64,000 nucleotides of DNA from Antedon mediterranea (lineage: Eukaryota > Echinodermata > Crinoidea > Comatulida > Antedonidae). Numbering within the stretch: the first letter of the stretch is position 1; each line of letters starts with the position of its first letter. Where the stretch lies: the NCBI RefSeq assembly GCF_964355755.1, contig NC_092671.1, positions 11,669,001 through 11,733,000 on the forward strand. The letters are read 5' to 3'. The notes beneath the pieces were generated by a model, which made no database searches, was not told the DNA's origin, and saw only the letters and a list, made by a program, of their open reading frames with translations. Made by a program: the position numbers and the translations under genes. Shown piece by piece: positions 39,701 through 53,624 of this stretch.

Positions 39701-42700
39701 GCATTTTTAAATGGGATAATACTAATTATAATGAAACCAGCTTTCTAAAGTTGTTTTGATTTTTTGTAATAAATTGTTTTTCGGTGCAACAAATGGTGTA
39801 AACATTGAGAGATGTTACTTTATTTGAAATTATAATTATTGACAAATTTGTTTTGCTGTTTAAAATTTATATATTTATATTTATACTGGGTAACCTCTTC
39901 AGTCAAAGACTGGTTTCCCAGAGGGCCCAGTTGGTGATCAGTGGCTGTGATGTACTAATACACCAGGGTAACCCCCTACTCGTCTCGAAAGATGTACTAG
40001 GTTCTTTAAAGTGCACACGAGTTAGATGTCTACACTGGACCTACGGTTTATAGTCCTTATCCGAGAAGACTCGTTCTACCACCAGAACCATGGAGTGAAT
40101 GAGCCTCGAACCCCTGCCGATGTTATGGCTACGTAATTACGGTTCCATTGTCTTAACCGTTCGGTCACTCACTTACTCGGTTGTGATTTTAAAATAAAGA
40201 AATATAAATATACCTTATATTTAAATATAAATTAACATAAAATAGTCCTGTTCATACTTAATAGTATACATATTTAAATAGTACTTTACTTTAATATAAA
40301 AAATGTTATGTTTGTAAATTTTTTTTCAATCAATCACACACACCACATCAAGTGTTCATTGTTGGTAGGTGTAAACTATCCGCAGTCAACTTGGCTGCAT
40401 TAGTTTTTTTCCTGCCTTTCCCAAGACACGGATAAATCACTTACCTTACAAATAATTTTCCTGTTCCTAGCCGGCACACTTACAGGGTAACAGACAAAAC
40501 AATAAATCACAACACACATCCTTTACATTTAAGAATTTCCGGCGGAAAATTGTGACGCAGTCAAACAAACTCACGTTCGAAAGTTCAAAGTAAAATATTG
40601 TATAAAATTACAGGTTTTTATTCTACATATTCATGTTTTATCCCATCAAATTAGTATGCTATGGCACAATATTTAAATGAATTTCTGACTGCTTTTGTTT
40701 AAAAATCTGATAAACAAAGAATAGAATTACAGTCTTCTTTAATTTATAATTAACTTTTATAAACACAATCTACTTCACACATAAACACAACGTGTGAATT
40801 GATGATTTAGTATCAGTGGATCTCAGTCTGAAAATTAACAGCCAAAAAATGTTACTACTATGATGATTATAAATAATTGTTTATGATAATATTTCATTGG
40901 GCAAAAGTTAATCAAAATGTATTAGATTACAGATTTGCTTGCTAAATTCTAATTTGTACGAATCAATTCCAAACTAATTAATTAAGCTAATTAAACTTTT
41001 TGTGTGTATATATGGGCATTAAAATAAATAAAATGACATTATAATACTGTATAAAATTACTTTTAATGTGAAGCCAAGATCTGAAAATTTGAAGGCAAAT
41101 TTATTATTTATTTCTCTCCAGACAACCTAATCCATAATTATACAATTTATCTTAATTTGCAATTACCAAACAAAAACAAGATCCTTGATATAAAAATAAA
41201 CATAATGTAGGCGTCAAAGTACTGATTCTAGCTTGGTTGATGTTTAGATAATAGCTAATGGACTGCAATAGCTTTCTTTGCCTCGTCAACTTTCACACAA
41301 GTGAATGAATCAATACATATAGTTATTAGATTGGCTTAGCAATATGACAGGGTCATAAGATAAAAAAATTAAAGATATATTACTAGCTATCAAGCGTGGC
41401 AATGTTAGAAGTAGGAAGAGAAATTGGAAATGTAATATCAATTTTACAGATGCAGATTTGACAATGATTTGCAGAAAATTAATGAGTATTCAAGGATACT
41501 AATAAATAATACAATAAGTTGATTAATAGGATTTATCTGTTACTAGGAAAGAACGCCACCCCAAGGGCGGCTTCTGCTACCCTTCCCCATCCAATGTGTT
41601 TTCAAACCTTCCCAGCCATTTTGAAACGCCATGTGTATGGATGCATGAAACAGGAAAAAACAGAAATCCATACAAACTCACTCTAATATAGAATCAAAGT
41701 ACAAATAGACAAGGTGGGTGGGGAAGTACAGTATGGTGTTACTGTTGCCTGACATATGGTAGACACCACCAACCATCTGATTATCCCTCAAACTACTTTA
41801 CAAAATCAATTTCTAGTACAATAATGTTATTTTAAATTCTCAATAATTTCTTGTGTGGTATTCATGTTTAGGTGGTAAATCACTCTGCTGAGTGCTGAAA
41901 AATATATATAAACAATATAACACTTTTGGGGTTTCTGGTAAATCCAATTAACACATTCCATATGATATTGCGATGGGGGAGTTGACTTGCCCAAACAATA
42001 GGTTAAATAAAAGCAAGGAGACCGTTAAAAGCAAGTTGTATCAAGTATATACCACACCATTGCTTATTTGTTATGTCCTGCTCGATAGCCTTCCCCTACT
42101 TACCCTTGTTTTTGAAATTCCTGAACGTTGATGATTTTTTAATGGTGATATTTTCTCAGCTGGTAGTGCTCGTAACCCTAGTTGTTGCCTAATCTTGCTA
42201 TAAAGAACAAAATTCAAAAACATTTATATTAAAAAAAATATGAACTAAAAGAAACATTTTCATTTTAAAACACATTAAAAAAAATATGTACTGCTCTATG
42301 ACAATTTTAGAAAAATCATGATACGATAATTAATTTATAAAGTAGAGTTAAACTTTTAATTGCAGATGTATTATGCCCATAAAAGATAACATATTTAAAA
42401 GCATTAAACAGAACTACTACAGTACTGTCAAACACAATACAGTCATTACATTATCGATTTAGATCAAATATAATTGCAAATGAGCTAGACATGTAAAATT
42501 TTAAATAAATATTGAAGCATTTAATGTAATAATACTATAGTTATATTGTACAATGATAACCTCCATAGCCTCATTTCAATACTATCATTCCCTTGGGGAA
42601 TCTTTCGTTGCTTTGTCTTTCAAACTTTGCAACATAAATCTGTTTTGCAGTCATATCTCATGATGAGATTTTTATGTCATTGGTAATATTAAGAAACATA

Positions 42701-45700
42701 AAATATGACATTAATGAATGAAGGTCGTGATAAAACAGAGAACGATTGTCTTTAAGTTTTAGAGTCGTGGTCTACATATATTGTTATGGATTGATGTTCT
42801 TGGATTTTCTACTGGTGATAAAGTTAGATTATAAATTAATTATTCTTTTGGTACCGTTATTAATGTAGGATAGAATTTATTTAATGATATTTAAGCACAG
42901 TCAACAATAATGTTATTGATTTAGACTATTTATGTTAGTTAAGTTAGGCTTGGCCTACTCTGATGTATTTGTACTGAATGCTCAATATTGGAAACACTCT
43001 TTTAGGGAATGTGAGACTTGATCCGGCTACCTCATGCTCATGCTCGAATCCAAGTCGAGCTAGTGATCTGGTGGTTGTAGCTTCCAGTCTCACCAGAGAA
43101 TTACTCCCTTAAAAGTGCTCTCAAATCTACTGAGCATTCAACATAATCACGACAGAGCAGGACAAACCATACTTACTTATTTAACGCAAAGCTACTTTGT
43201 ATTAGTTAAATCATCATCATATGTTAGTTTATGTTCACTTTATAACATGTTAGTCACAGAGCATTGAACTCAGGTTATCAAGAACATTGAATCTATCTTC
43301 TACAGAATATTACTTTCACACATTGAATTCTGGTTTTATAGAACATTACGGTAATGAGATGAAAAATTGGTGACAGTGGACAAATTGCTGATTGGTCTAA
43401 TGACGAGGCATCTGCTTACCAAATGGAACACCTGGGTTCAAGTCTCTTATTAATATTAAGCATTTGGACTTACTATGAAAGTTATAAGAATAGCATTTCA
43501 ATTTTTTTTTAAATTAATGTTTAAACAAGTAGTATTAAACTTTTCAATTTATAGCCAGTTTTGTCAAAAAAAAATATAAAAACCGTCAATCATGTTAATT
43601 CAACAATCTTTCCAAAAAGATCAAATTGTCATTCACAATCATTGAAATCTCTAAAATATAATTTATTGTTTTGTAAAATGCATGTTTGCTAATAAAATAT
43701 TATTGAAAAACTTCAGAAAAGAAACAAATCCAAAAAGTTGAATTTTTTCGAGCACTGTAGATTTAGTGTAATCTGTTATAGACCTTTTTGCATTTAGTCT
43801 AAATCCCTTTAAATCCCTCTCTTAATTTTGAACAATGCATTCAGCTGTAAACAATGCCATTATGACTTCAAATGTACATGGTGTTGAATAAGTGGATTAT
43901 CTGTCATATAAAGAAGGATCACTATTAACGTCAAGTTTTGAAGTTGAGGCATTAAATTCATCTTTTAATATTTAAAATGTAAAAACTTTCTTAAATATTT
44001 TTTTGAATATTTTTAATATGGAATTTGGAAGAGATTATAAAACAACCATAGAGCATTTAAATATAACTAGAGAGGTAACTACGTGACAGCTATTATAGCT
44101 GTGATTGTGCTGGAGTTGACACTCTAGGGGTACAATACATCTATGGATACAAATGCTTTTCGATCAATCGTCATTTTGATCACTTCTGTCTCTTTTTTGA
44201 TTCAGTAGTTTTGAATGAAAATGGGAAACTCATGGTTTATTTAAGCATGGTTTATAATAAATAAAGCTCTGTCTACACTAATTTGATGTGCTCAAATATG
44301 GTAGTTATATGCCCAAATATGGTAGTGATATGACATCATCATGTCCATATATGGGCACATCACATTTTCTGTCACATAACATTTGATAGTGTAGACAGAG
44401 CTTAGTATTTTAGTGTACTTACTTGGTTTCACCAAGACTAAGCTCAATAGGACCATCAGGTTTGTCCTTGTACAATGAGATATTACCATTTGAGTTGAAT
44501 TTTGTGATGGGGCAAGGTAAATCATCCCCAGTTTCTAACGCTCTATGAACTTCTTCAGAGGTGACAGCTAGGTACAAAAAAAAAAAAAAAAAAATTAAAA
44601 CAATGAAAAGATGTTATTCCTCGGTTCTGTTAACAATATACAGCAATGCGGTGACATTAAACGCATACAATAACCTTTTAGCGTCACTAAAACATTCCAC
44701 TAGTCAAAATATTTTTCACCATGCTATGAAATGAACCATCTTGCTGGTATAATAATATAACTTTCACATGATTAAAACATTCAAGAAAAGAATAATAAAT
44801 AACACCATTGTTTTTTAAAAACTTTTCTTATCAATTGTTATTCATAATTTCCAAATATAATTCTTACATAAACGTAAATGGTAACATTTTAAAAAATGTC
44901 ATTACATCATGTCATACTTTTTTCATTTGTCTCACTCTTATATTTGGTATATTATCTTGTCATTTATACATTAAGAATAGGGCTAAACTGGAGTTTATCT
45001 CCTGTACACCTAATCCCAGTATAGCCTCATTATGATGCAAATGAAATCCAAACCATGAACACACAAAAACACTTACCAACATTATCTAATCTTTGTAAAT
45101 TTGGTAAAATTTTTAACACAGTCATTCTGTACATGTCACCTGCGGCGCAGGGATTGTCCGCCAGCCACAACACCCTCAACTTTGGAAGTTTGCGCAAGTA
45201 CCAGATCTCAGACAAATCCGCAATGCAATTTTTTCTTATGTATAACTCGACGAGGTTCGGACAGTGTGTGAAGTCTTCCAAAGTGGTGAGGCTGTTGACA
45301 CTTAAACCAATTATTTCCAGACTTGGCATCTGTCTTAGTATTGACACCTGAAAGACATTGCAACACAAATAAAATATGATGAAATTTATAAAATTGTTTA
45401 ACTGCATAGAAGGAGTTTGTGGTTCATTTCATAAACTTGCAAAACAAGTTTGCTTATGTGGTAAAAATGAGAAATATTGGTATATTTTACTTTTTTACTC
45501 TTATGGAGTGTACCAAGCAATTGTTTATGTGTATATGTTATATTTAAATTTTAATAATAATACTTTGTTAGGAAGGTACACTTTTTGAAAAAGTCACTGG
45601 CACACTTCTGAATGAAGGTGCGTCCAGAGTATTAGATTTCGCAATCTTTTTTATCCTCTTATTTCCCAACTTCTTTTTTATCTTCCTTCATTTTGCATAA

Positions 45701-48002
45701 CTTTTACATCTCGTTGCAAATTTACTGCCCATTCCAGGGTGCATAATGTTTTGCTATCCCTGGATCTGCAGCTAGGCACTGTGGCATGTTTTATGGGAAT
45801 CATGCATCTATGTAAAAGACTATAACTGGTAATAAACTCACACATAACATTATATACTTCTATTAAATTTCAACTTAATAGCAGTTAGCTATTATGAAAA
45901 AATATAAATAAATTTCAGTTACTATACTAAAGTATGAATCAAATCTTTGGACACAAAATGTTTTTAAGGTTTTTATATTGCATAATATAAAATTGCAATG
46001 GACAGTTTCATTATTAAATATATATTGTTACAATTGTATTAATACAGGTATAAATATTATGCATTAGAATAATGGAAAATGCATTACTAATACCAAATCC
46101 ATATGCAAGTAGACAGAGCTTTTTATAATTGAGATGTAGATGTAGTAAATGATAAGTTCAGGATTTGCAAAAATGAGGTTAACTGCCATCATGTGTATAG
46201 TCAATGTATTAAAAGCTATAAAATGTCTATAAGCCTAAAGAACAACATCGAGTCTAATATGAACAATACACTGTAACAACTTACAGAGCCCTCAGGGGCA
46301 AGTCACGAACAATATGTTAATAGTTTGTCATATATAGGTAGGCCTAGGGACAAGAAACAGTTCAATAATAATATTAATATAGTCAGCGATAACTTGTCCT
46401 AGAGATCTTACAGTCAATGCCCTCATTAATTAAAAATCCATGTTAAGTTTACAGAAATAATATTTTGATTGGAGACCAAATTAAATGAAACAGAAAGATG
46501 AAAAGTTGTTATTATTTGGCTTTGTTTAATCATATAACTACTTTAGCTACGTTCATTGGCTCTTTTTTCTATTGGAGGTAAATTGAGGTAAATTGAGGTA
46601 AATTGAGGTCTATAGGAGTTTCATTGCAGTTTAACTTGTTCTGTACTTAAATGCAGATAAATCTGATATACAGTATCAAGATTCAAGACATTTTTTTTTG
46701 GTCCACTTAGTAAAATGGAAATTAATTTTGCTTGGCATAATTTAGAAAATAATTTAGAAAATAATAAAAAAAATACATCAAATTGCAGAAATGATGGGAA
46801 GTGCTTGTCTATTAATATACATTCTGAAGTTCATTGGATGTACCTCTGACATAAAAACAGTCCACAATACAGGTTTAAAAGTAAGTTTTTGAATGTGCAT
46901 TGCCACCAGTACAGCTTTCTCTAATTTTTTACAAGAACATGAACTTGCAATGTACAGTACTGGTACAGATCCAAATAATGCATGGCAAGAGATAGAAAAT
47001 TAACCAATCAAATAGCAAGGATACATTGATGACATTAAGAAATAAACTTTTGATCTCTGACTAAATTCATAAGATGAAATAGTCATGGAATACTATTTGT
47101 CGCCAAAACCTAGAATTGCTTTCCTAATAAGATTACTATTATTGAAGCGGGTAAATTAGTTTTGAAGATGAGATATTTCAATTTGTTATTGATTTTCAAT
47201 ATTTGCATTCTCAGAACATATGAATTTGTAACACAATTAGCCAAGCTATGAATAACTTATGATCATATTTCTTTAATAAGCCTAATCTCAGGGCTGTTAA
47301 CTTGGACGTGTTAAGTCAGCCATGGGTAAGTGCCCTGGTAATAATGTGTAACATTGGAAAGCCCATTTAAAGTAAAAAGAAATGTTCTCATTGAATGGAA
47401 CATCTTACATTACACATAAATATGTGTTTGTGTACAATTCATAATAGGTAAGTTAACCCATTTTAAATTCAGATTATTAAGATATATTACTACAGTAAAC
47501 TCTTCAATACCGGACACACTTGGGTTGGGCTTATTGTTTGGTTGTCTAAAAAGTCTGCAAATGTGCTTTTAATGATAAACATTTTGGACATGATCGAGAA
47601 GAATCGGGTATTGTTAGAGTTTATTATGTTTAAAAGAGGAAGAAACAAGCCCCTTTTTTCTCAATAAACCTGTCATACTATACCAGTAACTAATACTTTG
47701 ATAGCAAAGTTTAAATTTATATGTATTATCTGTATAAAATTTATGATATCTAGACGACTGACGATGATGCACTACAGAAGTTGGACTACGATCAAGGTTT
47801 ACAGCAGTTGATGGATCGAGAGAATTTCATGAAATCTAATGATTGCTTTCTGCTTAGCAGTAAGTGGGTTATCAATTTAATCCACTGTTTTCGCCATTAA
47901 GTGATCCATTCTAATACAAGAGGTTGTATTTCCAACGAATATTAACTTTGGCGTATACGAATTGGTAAGAAAAAGATACTTACATCCGTCAAACAGGCAG
48001 CC
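36619..48002 (-). CDS. CFAP410: CFAP410 (C21orf2), locus without its first exon
   Basis: Five minus-strand exons join in phase: 47984-48002, 45077-45347, 44423-44567, 42104-42197, 36619-36723 (stop). They give about 210 residues; vertebrate CFAP410 has about 256, so roughly 25-40 N-terminal residues are missing. The protein is a leucine-rich-repeat ciliary factor that acts at the basal body with NEK1 and SPATA7 in vertebrates. The N-terminal LRR block, the LDN-AVTxEE junction and a C-terminal helix (VLALVKELDQDSLEVV) identify it. An additional exon in the 5.4-kb last intron cannot be ruled out, because both sides are phase 0. Confidence 0.92.
39883..40175 (-). repeat. tRNA-derived SINE, near full length
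   Basis: Read on the minus strand: an A-box-like GTGACCGAACGGTTAAG near 40165, a B-box GGGGTTCGAGGCTC near 40105, an unrelated body, then the conserved tail (GGGCCCTCTGGGAAACCAGT) ending in TATAAATATAAATATA. Retrotransposition would be in trans by a LINE; the shared tail of the truncated copy fits 5' truncation during reverse transcription. Confidence 0.8.
42104..42197 (-). CDS. CFAP410: CFAP410 linker exon
   Basis: 94 nt: one base plus 31 codons (KIRQQLGLRALPAEKISPLK...), ending KTR before GTAAGT. Basic and probably disordered, as in the family's middle region. Confidence 0.82.
42978..43141. repeat. Fold-back element, about 165 bp
   Basis: The arms begin GAATGCTCA and end TGAGCATTC, with further pairing between TCTTTTAGGGA and TCCCTTAAAAGTG. 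The centre holds CTCGAATCCAAGTCGAG-like GC-richer DNA. It lies in a CFAP410 intron side region. Confidence 0.65.
43384..43450 (+). repeat. tRNA-like SINE head fragment
   Basis: A-box-like TGATTGGTCTAATGACG and B-box-like CTGGGTTCAAGTCTC, 35-40 bases apart. No cloverleaf closes. Confidence 0.35.
44262..44404. mobile_element. MITE family A, copy 4
   Basis: Near-complete copy with ends TAAAGCTCTGTCTACACTA and TAGTGTAGACAGAGCTTA. It lies just downstream of a CFAP410 exon donor (44422). Confidence 0.9.
44423..44567 (-). CDS. CFAP410: CFAP410 exon after the LRR cap
   Basis: 145 nt, two shared bases at each end. It starts AVTSEEVHRALETGDD, matching the conserved helix after LDN, then a hydrophilic stretch (KFNSNGNISLYKDKPDGPIE). 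Donor GTAAGT. Confidence 0.92.
45077..45347 (-). CDS. CFAP410: CFAP410 leucine-rich-repeat exon
   Basis: 271 nt, phase 0 at the acceptor, one leftover base at GTAAGT. It encodes VSILRQMPSLEIIGLSVNSL, CPNLVELYIRKNCIADLSEI and LPKLRVLWLADNPCAAG, then YRMTVLKILPNLQRLDN. This is two to three SDS22-type repeats plus the LRR cap. Confidence 0.95.
46105..46122. repeat. MITE family A relic (one end only)
   Basis: The string GTAGACAGAGCTTTTTATA matches one end of the family; no partner end is seen nearby. Confidence 0.45.
46572..46610. repeat. 11-bp tandem repeat
   Basis: GGTAAATTGA repeated almost perfectly three to four times. Confidence 0.9.
47493..47622. mobile_element. Decayed relative of the pogo-like MITE
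   Basis: The left end CAGTAAACTCTTCAATACCG and the right end CGGGTATTGTTAGAGTTTA are diverged inverted copies resembling the TIR at 11221. It lies between the CFAP410 microexon and the LRR exon. Confidence 0.65.
47984..48002 (-). CDS. CFAP410: CFAP410 19-nt microexon
   Basis: Between an acceptor (TATCTTTCAG) and a GTAAGT donor lie 19 bases: one base completing a codon, then six codons AACLTD. Joined to the next exon this reads AACLTDVSILRQMPSLE, the expected LRR lead-in. The completed codon is NNG, and the family has Trp there, so the preceding exon should end in TG. Confidence 0.85.
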
Positions 48003-49014
48003 CTGAAAGATATAAACAAAAAATGTCATTATTATTTATTTATAAAAATGTTCACATAATGGAATGTTCAATGTTTTTGGGTATGCGAAATGTAAGAAAA
48101 ATGAAAGACAAATGGGAATCGATATTTACAAAAATATACGGTATAAATAGGCCAAATAATACATGGAAAATAAATATATAGAATATGAAAACTGCAATGT
48201 TTTTGGAAAAATATAAATAAATGTAAGTTTGTATTTAATACTATAGAAAATAATCGATAAGATCAAAGTTTCTCTTTCTCTCTAAGCTTTCTTTTTCATT
48301 GAAGAGTATAAACATTATTTCTTGAACAATCATATTTGAAATTTCTAAGGAATTTGATTTCAAAAATTAAAAGGAAGTTATTTCAAAGCAATTTCTTTCT
48401 ATGAAGCTGAAAATAAGCTTTTGTTATGAACCAATTTAATAGGACTTCAAACAGCTGCCGTAGACAACGCACTGAATGAAATTTCAAGCTTGACGACACA
48501 AGCCTGCCACAAAATGGCAACGACTGTATCCCAGTGTGTGTTTTGCACCTATTGATGTAAAATACAATCGTTTACTGTCGCCAATATTGTAGTGAGAAGA
48601 TACAATGTATTGTAAAGACAATACAGATATGTAAATAGAGGATGCTTACTTAATTATATAACATGTCATCAGTTGATAATAGTATTTATATCAGTCCCAG
48701 ATGATTTATAATGCTTTTGCAGATAGATTACATTGAATCATGAAAATTAGATAACAGGGGAATGTGTTAATGACAACAAGAATAGATACTATACTAGTTT
48801 ACAGTTCGAAAAAACAGCACTACAAGCAGTTCTTCCAGTGTGGAGGCTTTTTTCAAAGTTCTGGTTTCTTTATTATTGGGCATTTTATAGCGAAATTTTT
48901 TAAATTTTAAATCACTATATTTTCCTACAGTATTATCTATTTGATTTATTTATTGTTATTGGCCACATTGTAGTACTAGTAGTAGTATGGTTCGTATTTA
49001 AGTTATTTATTTAT

Positions 49015-49245
49015 TATTTTTGTGAACAAAGTTAATAAAACATCAGGCACGAGTGAAGATGTATTTTGCTACTATCTAATGTATTTGTATGATTCTAATA
49101 TATTTATTCATAAATTATCATGGGCCAGTATTTTAAAGTATTTTGTTATGGAAATAAATATTAATATTGTAGTTTGTATTTGAGTTAATAAATTTTTTTT
49201 GTGAACAAAGTTAATGAAATATCAGGCATGAGTGAATTTGTAGTA
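49015..49245. repeat. Direct repeat pair
   Basis: The phrase GTGAACAAAGTTAATxAAAxATCAGGCAxGAGTGAA occurs at about 49021 and 49200, with a shared GTATTT(A/G)AGTTA lead. Confidence 0.75.
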
Positions 49246-52200
49246 GTACAGTACAAGACTAATTGAATGTCAAATGGCTTAAGTGGAGCAGAGTACCCAG
49301 AGTATTCACAATGTGCAATTACAGATAAAAAGTAAAGTCCTCCTGTACCAAGTCAACAATAGGAATAAACAATACGTAATTATAGGGATCGCCGATTGTG
49401 GTTACAGCCTTGACCACATGAGGTAATATTATGCGAAAACGCAATAAAATCTAAACAATTATAGGAAAGAATGGTCAGATATTAAACAATCAGGAATATT
49501 AATGTTAAGAACATCTTCACATTTCCAGGGATTAACCAGGGAGGAATCCTCTATGGAATAACAGAGTACATAGTTCTGGACTTAAATCTGTTTGGAATTC
49601 AACAAGACCCTTTACAAATTCAACTCAAAATAAAAGAATACGTTTTAAAATAAACATATTTGAGTAAAAAAAACTTCATCCAGATTATCTCAGTCAATTT
49701 ATGATAAAAACAATTTCAATAAAAAGTTTAATCTATCAGAAATTATTCAAAAATCTTTTCAAATTTTTCTATAGATATTGTACCAAGGGACTCCAAATTA
49801 GATCATGATGGATTATGATATAACAACCATAAACAATAAATGCCTAAAATAGCATTACATTTTATGTTCAGGCAATTTCAAAATTGATTCTTTTTGACAT
49901 GACTAAGCATCAAGATATTTTTACTTGATCTTATAATACAAGAAATAAAATTTAAACAGGTTCTGAAGGATTTATTTTTATTCTAACTGTAAGATGTTTG
50001 AAAGGTTTTAATAAAGCCTTGAAAATCTTGTTTCAAATAGCTAAAAATCAAAAGGCTGCAAACTACTGTAACCATAGTGTTTTCCGTTTTACAAATTAAT
50101 ATTGTAGCGCCGCCGACATTAACATATTGTCTTTGATTAATTACAATCGTCATTGTGCCAGAGAAAAGAAATGTTAAACACAACAAATAAAGAAAAATAT
50201 CACTTTCATTCAAAGTGTTAATATTGAGTAACTTTCGGGAATGCGACTACAAAACGATATTAAATCAATCAATTCACAGCAGTAATAGGAATACTGAAAC
50301 ACTACAAATTATTACATAATACATGGATCTGTTGAAAGAAATAGAGTAAATTAAGTTATAAAAATCTTCAACTAGGAATCTGGTTTTGTCAATTATGTGT
50401 GGAAACAAATACAGACAAATCTGAACTTTAGGCAATAAGTGGAAAAATATGAAAATATGTTTTATTAAGTTATAGCAGCATCGGTAACATTCATCCAACA
50501 AGCGTTTTTACAATGACACATATAATCAAAATAAATAAAAAGAAATATAAAGGAATTACAGCACATTTGTATACTACTGTACTGTAGGTTCAAAAGTCAT
50601 TATGGAAAAATTGTTCTATCACGGTTGCTTAGTTTCTGACAAGTTAAAAGGCCTAAAATACAGTAAAACTTTTAAAATGTTTACGGAAGTAGTTTAAAAT
50701 GTCTATCAAAAAGACAAATAGATTATTTTGTATTTAAAGCATTCACAGTTTTCTAAGATATCTGTATGAAGTAAAACACAATTAGGCCACAAATGCAATT
50801 TTCTAAAAGAACAAAAGACTTGCCATGAAAGATCAATCTCGCCAACAATAGATCACAAGGCAGTGTGAATCTTCAGTAACAAACATTACTAATCAGGTTT
50901 TTAGAAATTCTCTCTATTGAAATTTTATCTCAAGATTTTAGTGAATTGGAAAGAAAGAAAGTTTATTTTATTTTTATACAGATTTCAGGTTTAATGTTCC
51001 ATGAAATGTATTTGATGAATACACAAAAGTCAACATGCTCTGATGGCATGATAAAATAGGCTCCTTTTCTTTGAGAATACAGAATATTTTAACCATAAAA
51101 AAAATCTCTACCATTAAGAAAGCAATCAACCTTTTGATCTTTTAGATGTGTGAGTTATATAATCGTAAGCCATGGGCTGTAAATAATGGTATCCACTGAA
51201 TAAAACTGTATTAGCAGTACTATAAAAAGTAGTTTTATTGTGCTACAGTATGTAATGGGTATGGAGATAGATATGTGGTGATACAGACTGGGTTGAGAAT
51301 GCTAAGAATTTGCAGTAATCATTATTTGCAAAAATTGACTGCATCTTGAACTTGTGTGAGGATCTCACACCCACAGAAATATTGTGACACCAAAACTATT
51401 TCCTGGTTCTTGGATTTAACACATGGTCCTAGAAAATTTTAAATTTAAATATTTAAATCTAGGCAATAATTAATATCTCAACAATATGAATTGAGTGAAT
51501 GATAGTATTTTTGAATGTGAATCTTCTTTTTTTAAATGTCTAGGTCAAATAAAAAAAAAGCTTCATGTTCCCACTATCATCACGTTTTGGAGCTGCCTGC
51601 TGCTGTATTTTCAATATTCATTAAATGCAAAATTAAAAAACCCTTAAATTCTCCATCGAAAAATTGCATGATCATGATCCTGTGAATCAATCTGAACGAG
51701 AAACTAAAAATTCTTTATATCTGGCTTAATTATGACAGCTAAAAAAAATGCTTTATGACTTGGCCTTTCTCATCAAGTTAAATATATCAAACATAAAATC
51801 ACAATTTTCATGAATTAAAGAAATAATTTTACAAAATAAATCATGTCTTGAACACAGATTAAAAACATGATCACCTGTCGCAATGACATGCCAAACTGAA
51901 TGTGACTGACTAAGGAATAAATATTTACTCAACTATGAGTATGTATCCCAATGGGAAGTGCCTGATGTGTAATGTTCGAACTGCTTTTAATACAGTTATT
52001 TATACATAGAGATTTATGTAAAGAAAATAAATACAGGACACCTGTTCATGTTTTTTCTTGTTCTTGATGTCATCGGTAGAACTATTGTACATTCATTGTT
52101 GAAGATAATGTGCTGCTACTCACATATAGAGGTGTGTAACTAGGCTAGGGCGTCAGTATTGTAATGTATTGTTATAGAATTGTTTACATTATGTCACCAC

Positions 52201-53381
52201 ATCCTAAAGATGAGAAGGTGTTCAAATACATAGTAATTAACAGGGAAAATATAATAATTTTTTTAAGAACACTCAGCCCGATTTTCCGCTTGTTTAAAGG
52301 ATTTTACAGAACATTTTTTGAAAACTACAGTATATTTATAATAATTTATCGTAGCTAATCGGTAACACAACACAGTATTCTCATTAATAATGTGTAGGCC
52401 TACCCTGGATTTAACATCTTCATAAATTTATGAAACGTGCAAAGTTAATTAGCTATGCAACTGACTTTAACTACCTGGCTTTTCTAGGTAAACTTGCATC
52501 TAGGCAATTTAACAATCTATTAACCTACAGTTGTCAATCATAAACAAAACAGACAGGACTATAATTAGTACCTACAAACAGTTCATTAGTTAGGGTGAAA
52601 GTTAATGACAATGAAATTCTATACTTAGTGCTTGAAGTGATATTAAACTATAACAACTATTAATCAAAAAAGAAATATGTTTATAAAAACGTTTGGAAAA
52701 TGTTTAATAAACAACACTATACAAAAACAAATGTTTACACTACATTTTTAGTAGTGTCCATCATAACAATACTACATTATGTGGCAACAACAGTGACCTC
52801 AAGCTCTCAAGTAGCTGGACCATCCATCCTCATCTTGAATGCAGCTCTTTGGCATCCATTTAATATCAACAAAAAACATTAATTCATAATTGATACCCTG
52901 GCATCAAACACATTTATGTGTAGTCCATAGGTTTCTTAATTTGAACCTTCGAATTAGCTTCTATTTAATACAATATTATGTAAAAATAAGATGTTTTAAG
53001 TATATAATTGTGAACAGGTTTTTCCCAGGTACGTTAAATTACAATCTTCTAATCTCCAATGATCGATTACATCAGCCAATTACAAGTTTTTTTTTTTTCA
53101 ATAGTAACATCAAAGTATCATCATTTCCATCTTATATAATTGATCGTGTTCATTAAACCATTTTGGATGGTTAATTTAAAACGTAATGTTCAGGTTGATG
53201 TTATCCAGGTACCATATTATTATCTAGGTAAATGTACATTAAGGCCATGAATCAATAATGTTATGTTAGTATAATATTACTGCACCACTGAAAGATAACT
53301 TTGTTAAATTAAACATTGAAAAGTACATATGTCAATTAACACTGAAATTGTAAGTGCTGTTATCTTCCTAATTTACTGATG

Positions 53382-53624
53382 TAAAGCTTTGTCTACACTA
53401 TGACACTTTATGTGACAAAAAAAATGTTATGTGCCCAAATATAGACATGATGATGTCATATCACTACCATATTTGGGCATATCACTACCATATTTGGGCA
53501 TATCACTACCATATTTGGGCATATCACTACCATATTTGGGCATATCATAGTACCATATTTGAGCATATCACAACCATACTTCAAGGACCATACTAAACTA
53601 ATTTGATAGTGTAGACAGAGCTTA
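53382..53624. mobile_element. MITE family A, copy 5 (internally expanded)
   Basis: Same inverted ends, but the unit of about 21 bp reading ATCACTACCATATTTGGGCAT is repeated about five to six times, making this copy roughly 100 bp longer than its relatives. Confidence 0.9.

Noticed and set aside
53400-53600. CRISPR-like array
   Set aside because: The regular 21-bp units have no spacers and are an internal expansion of a eukaryotic MITE.
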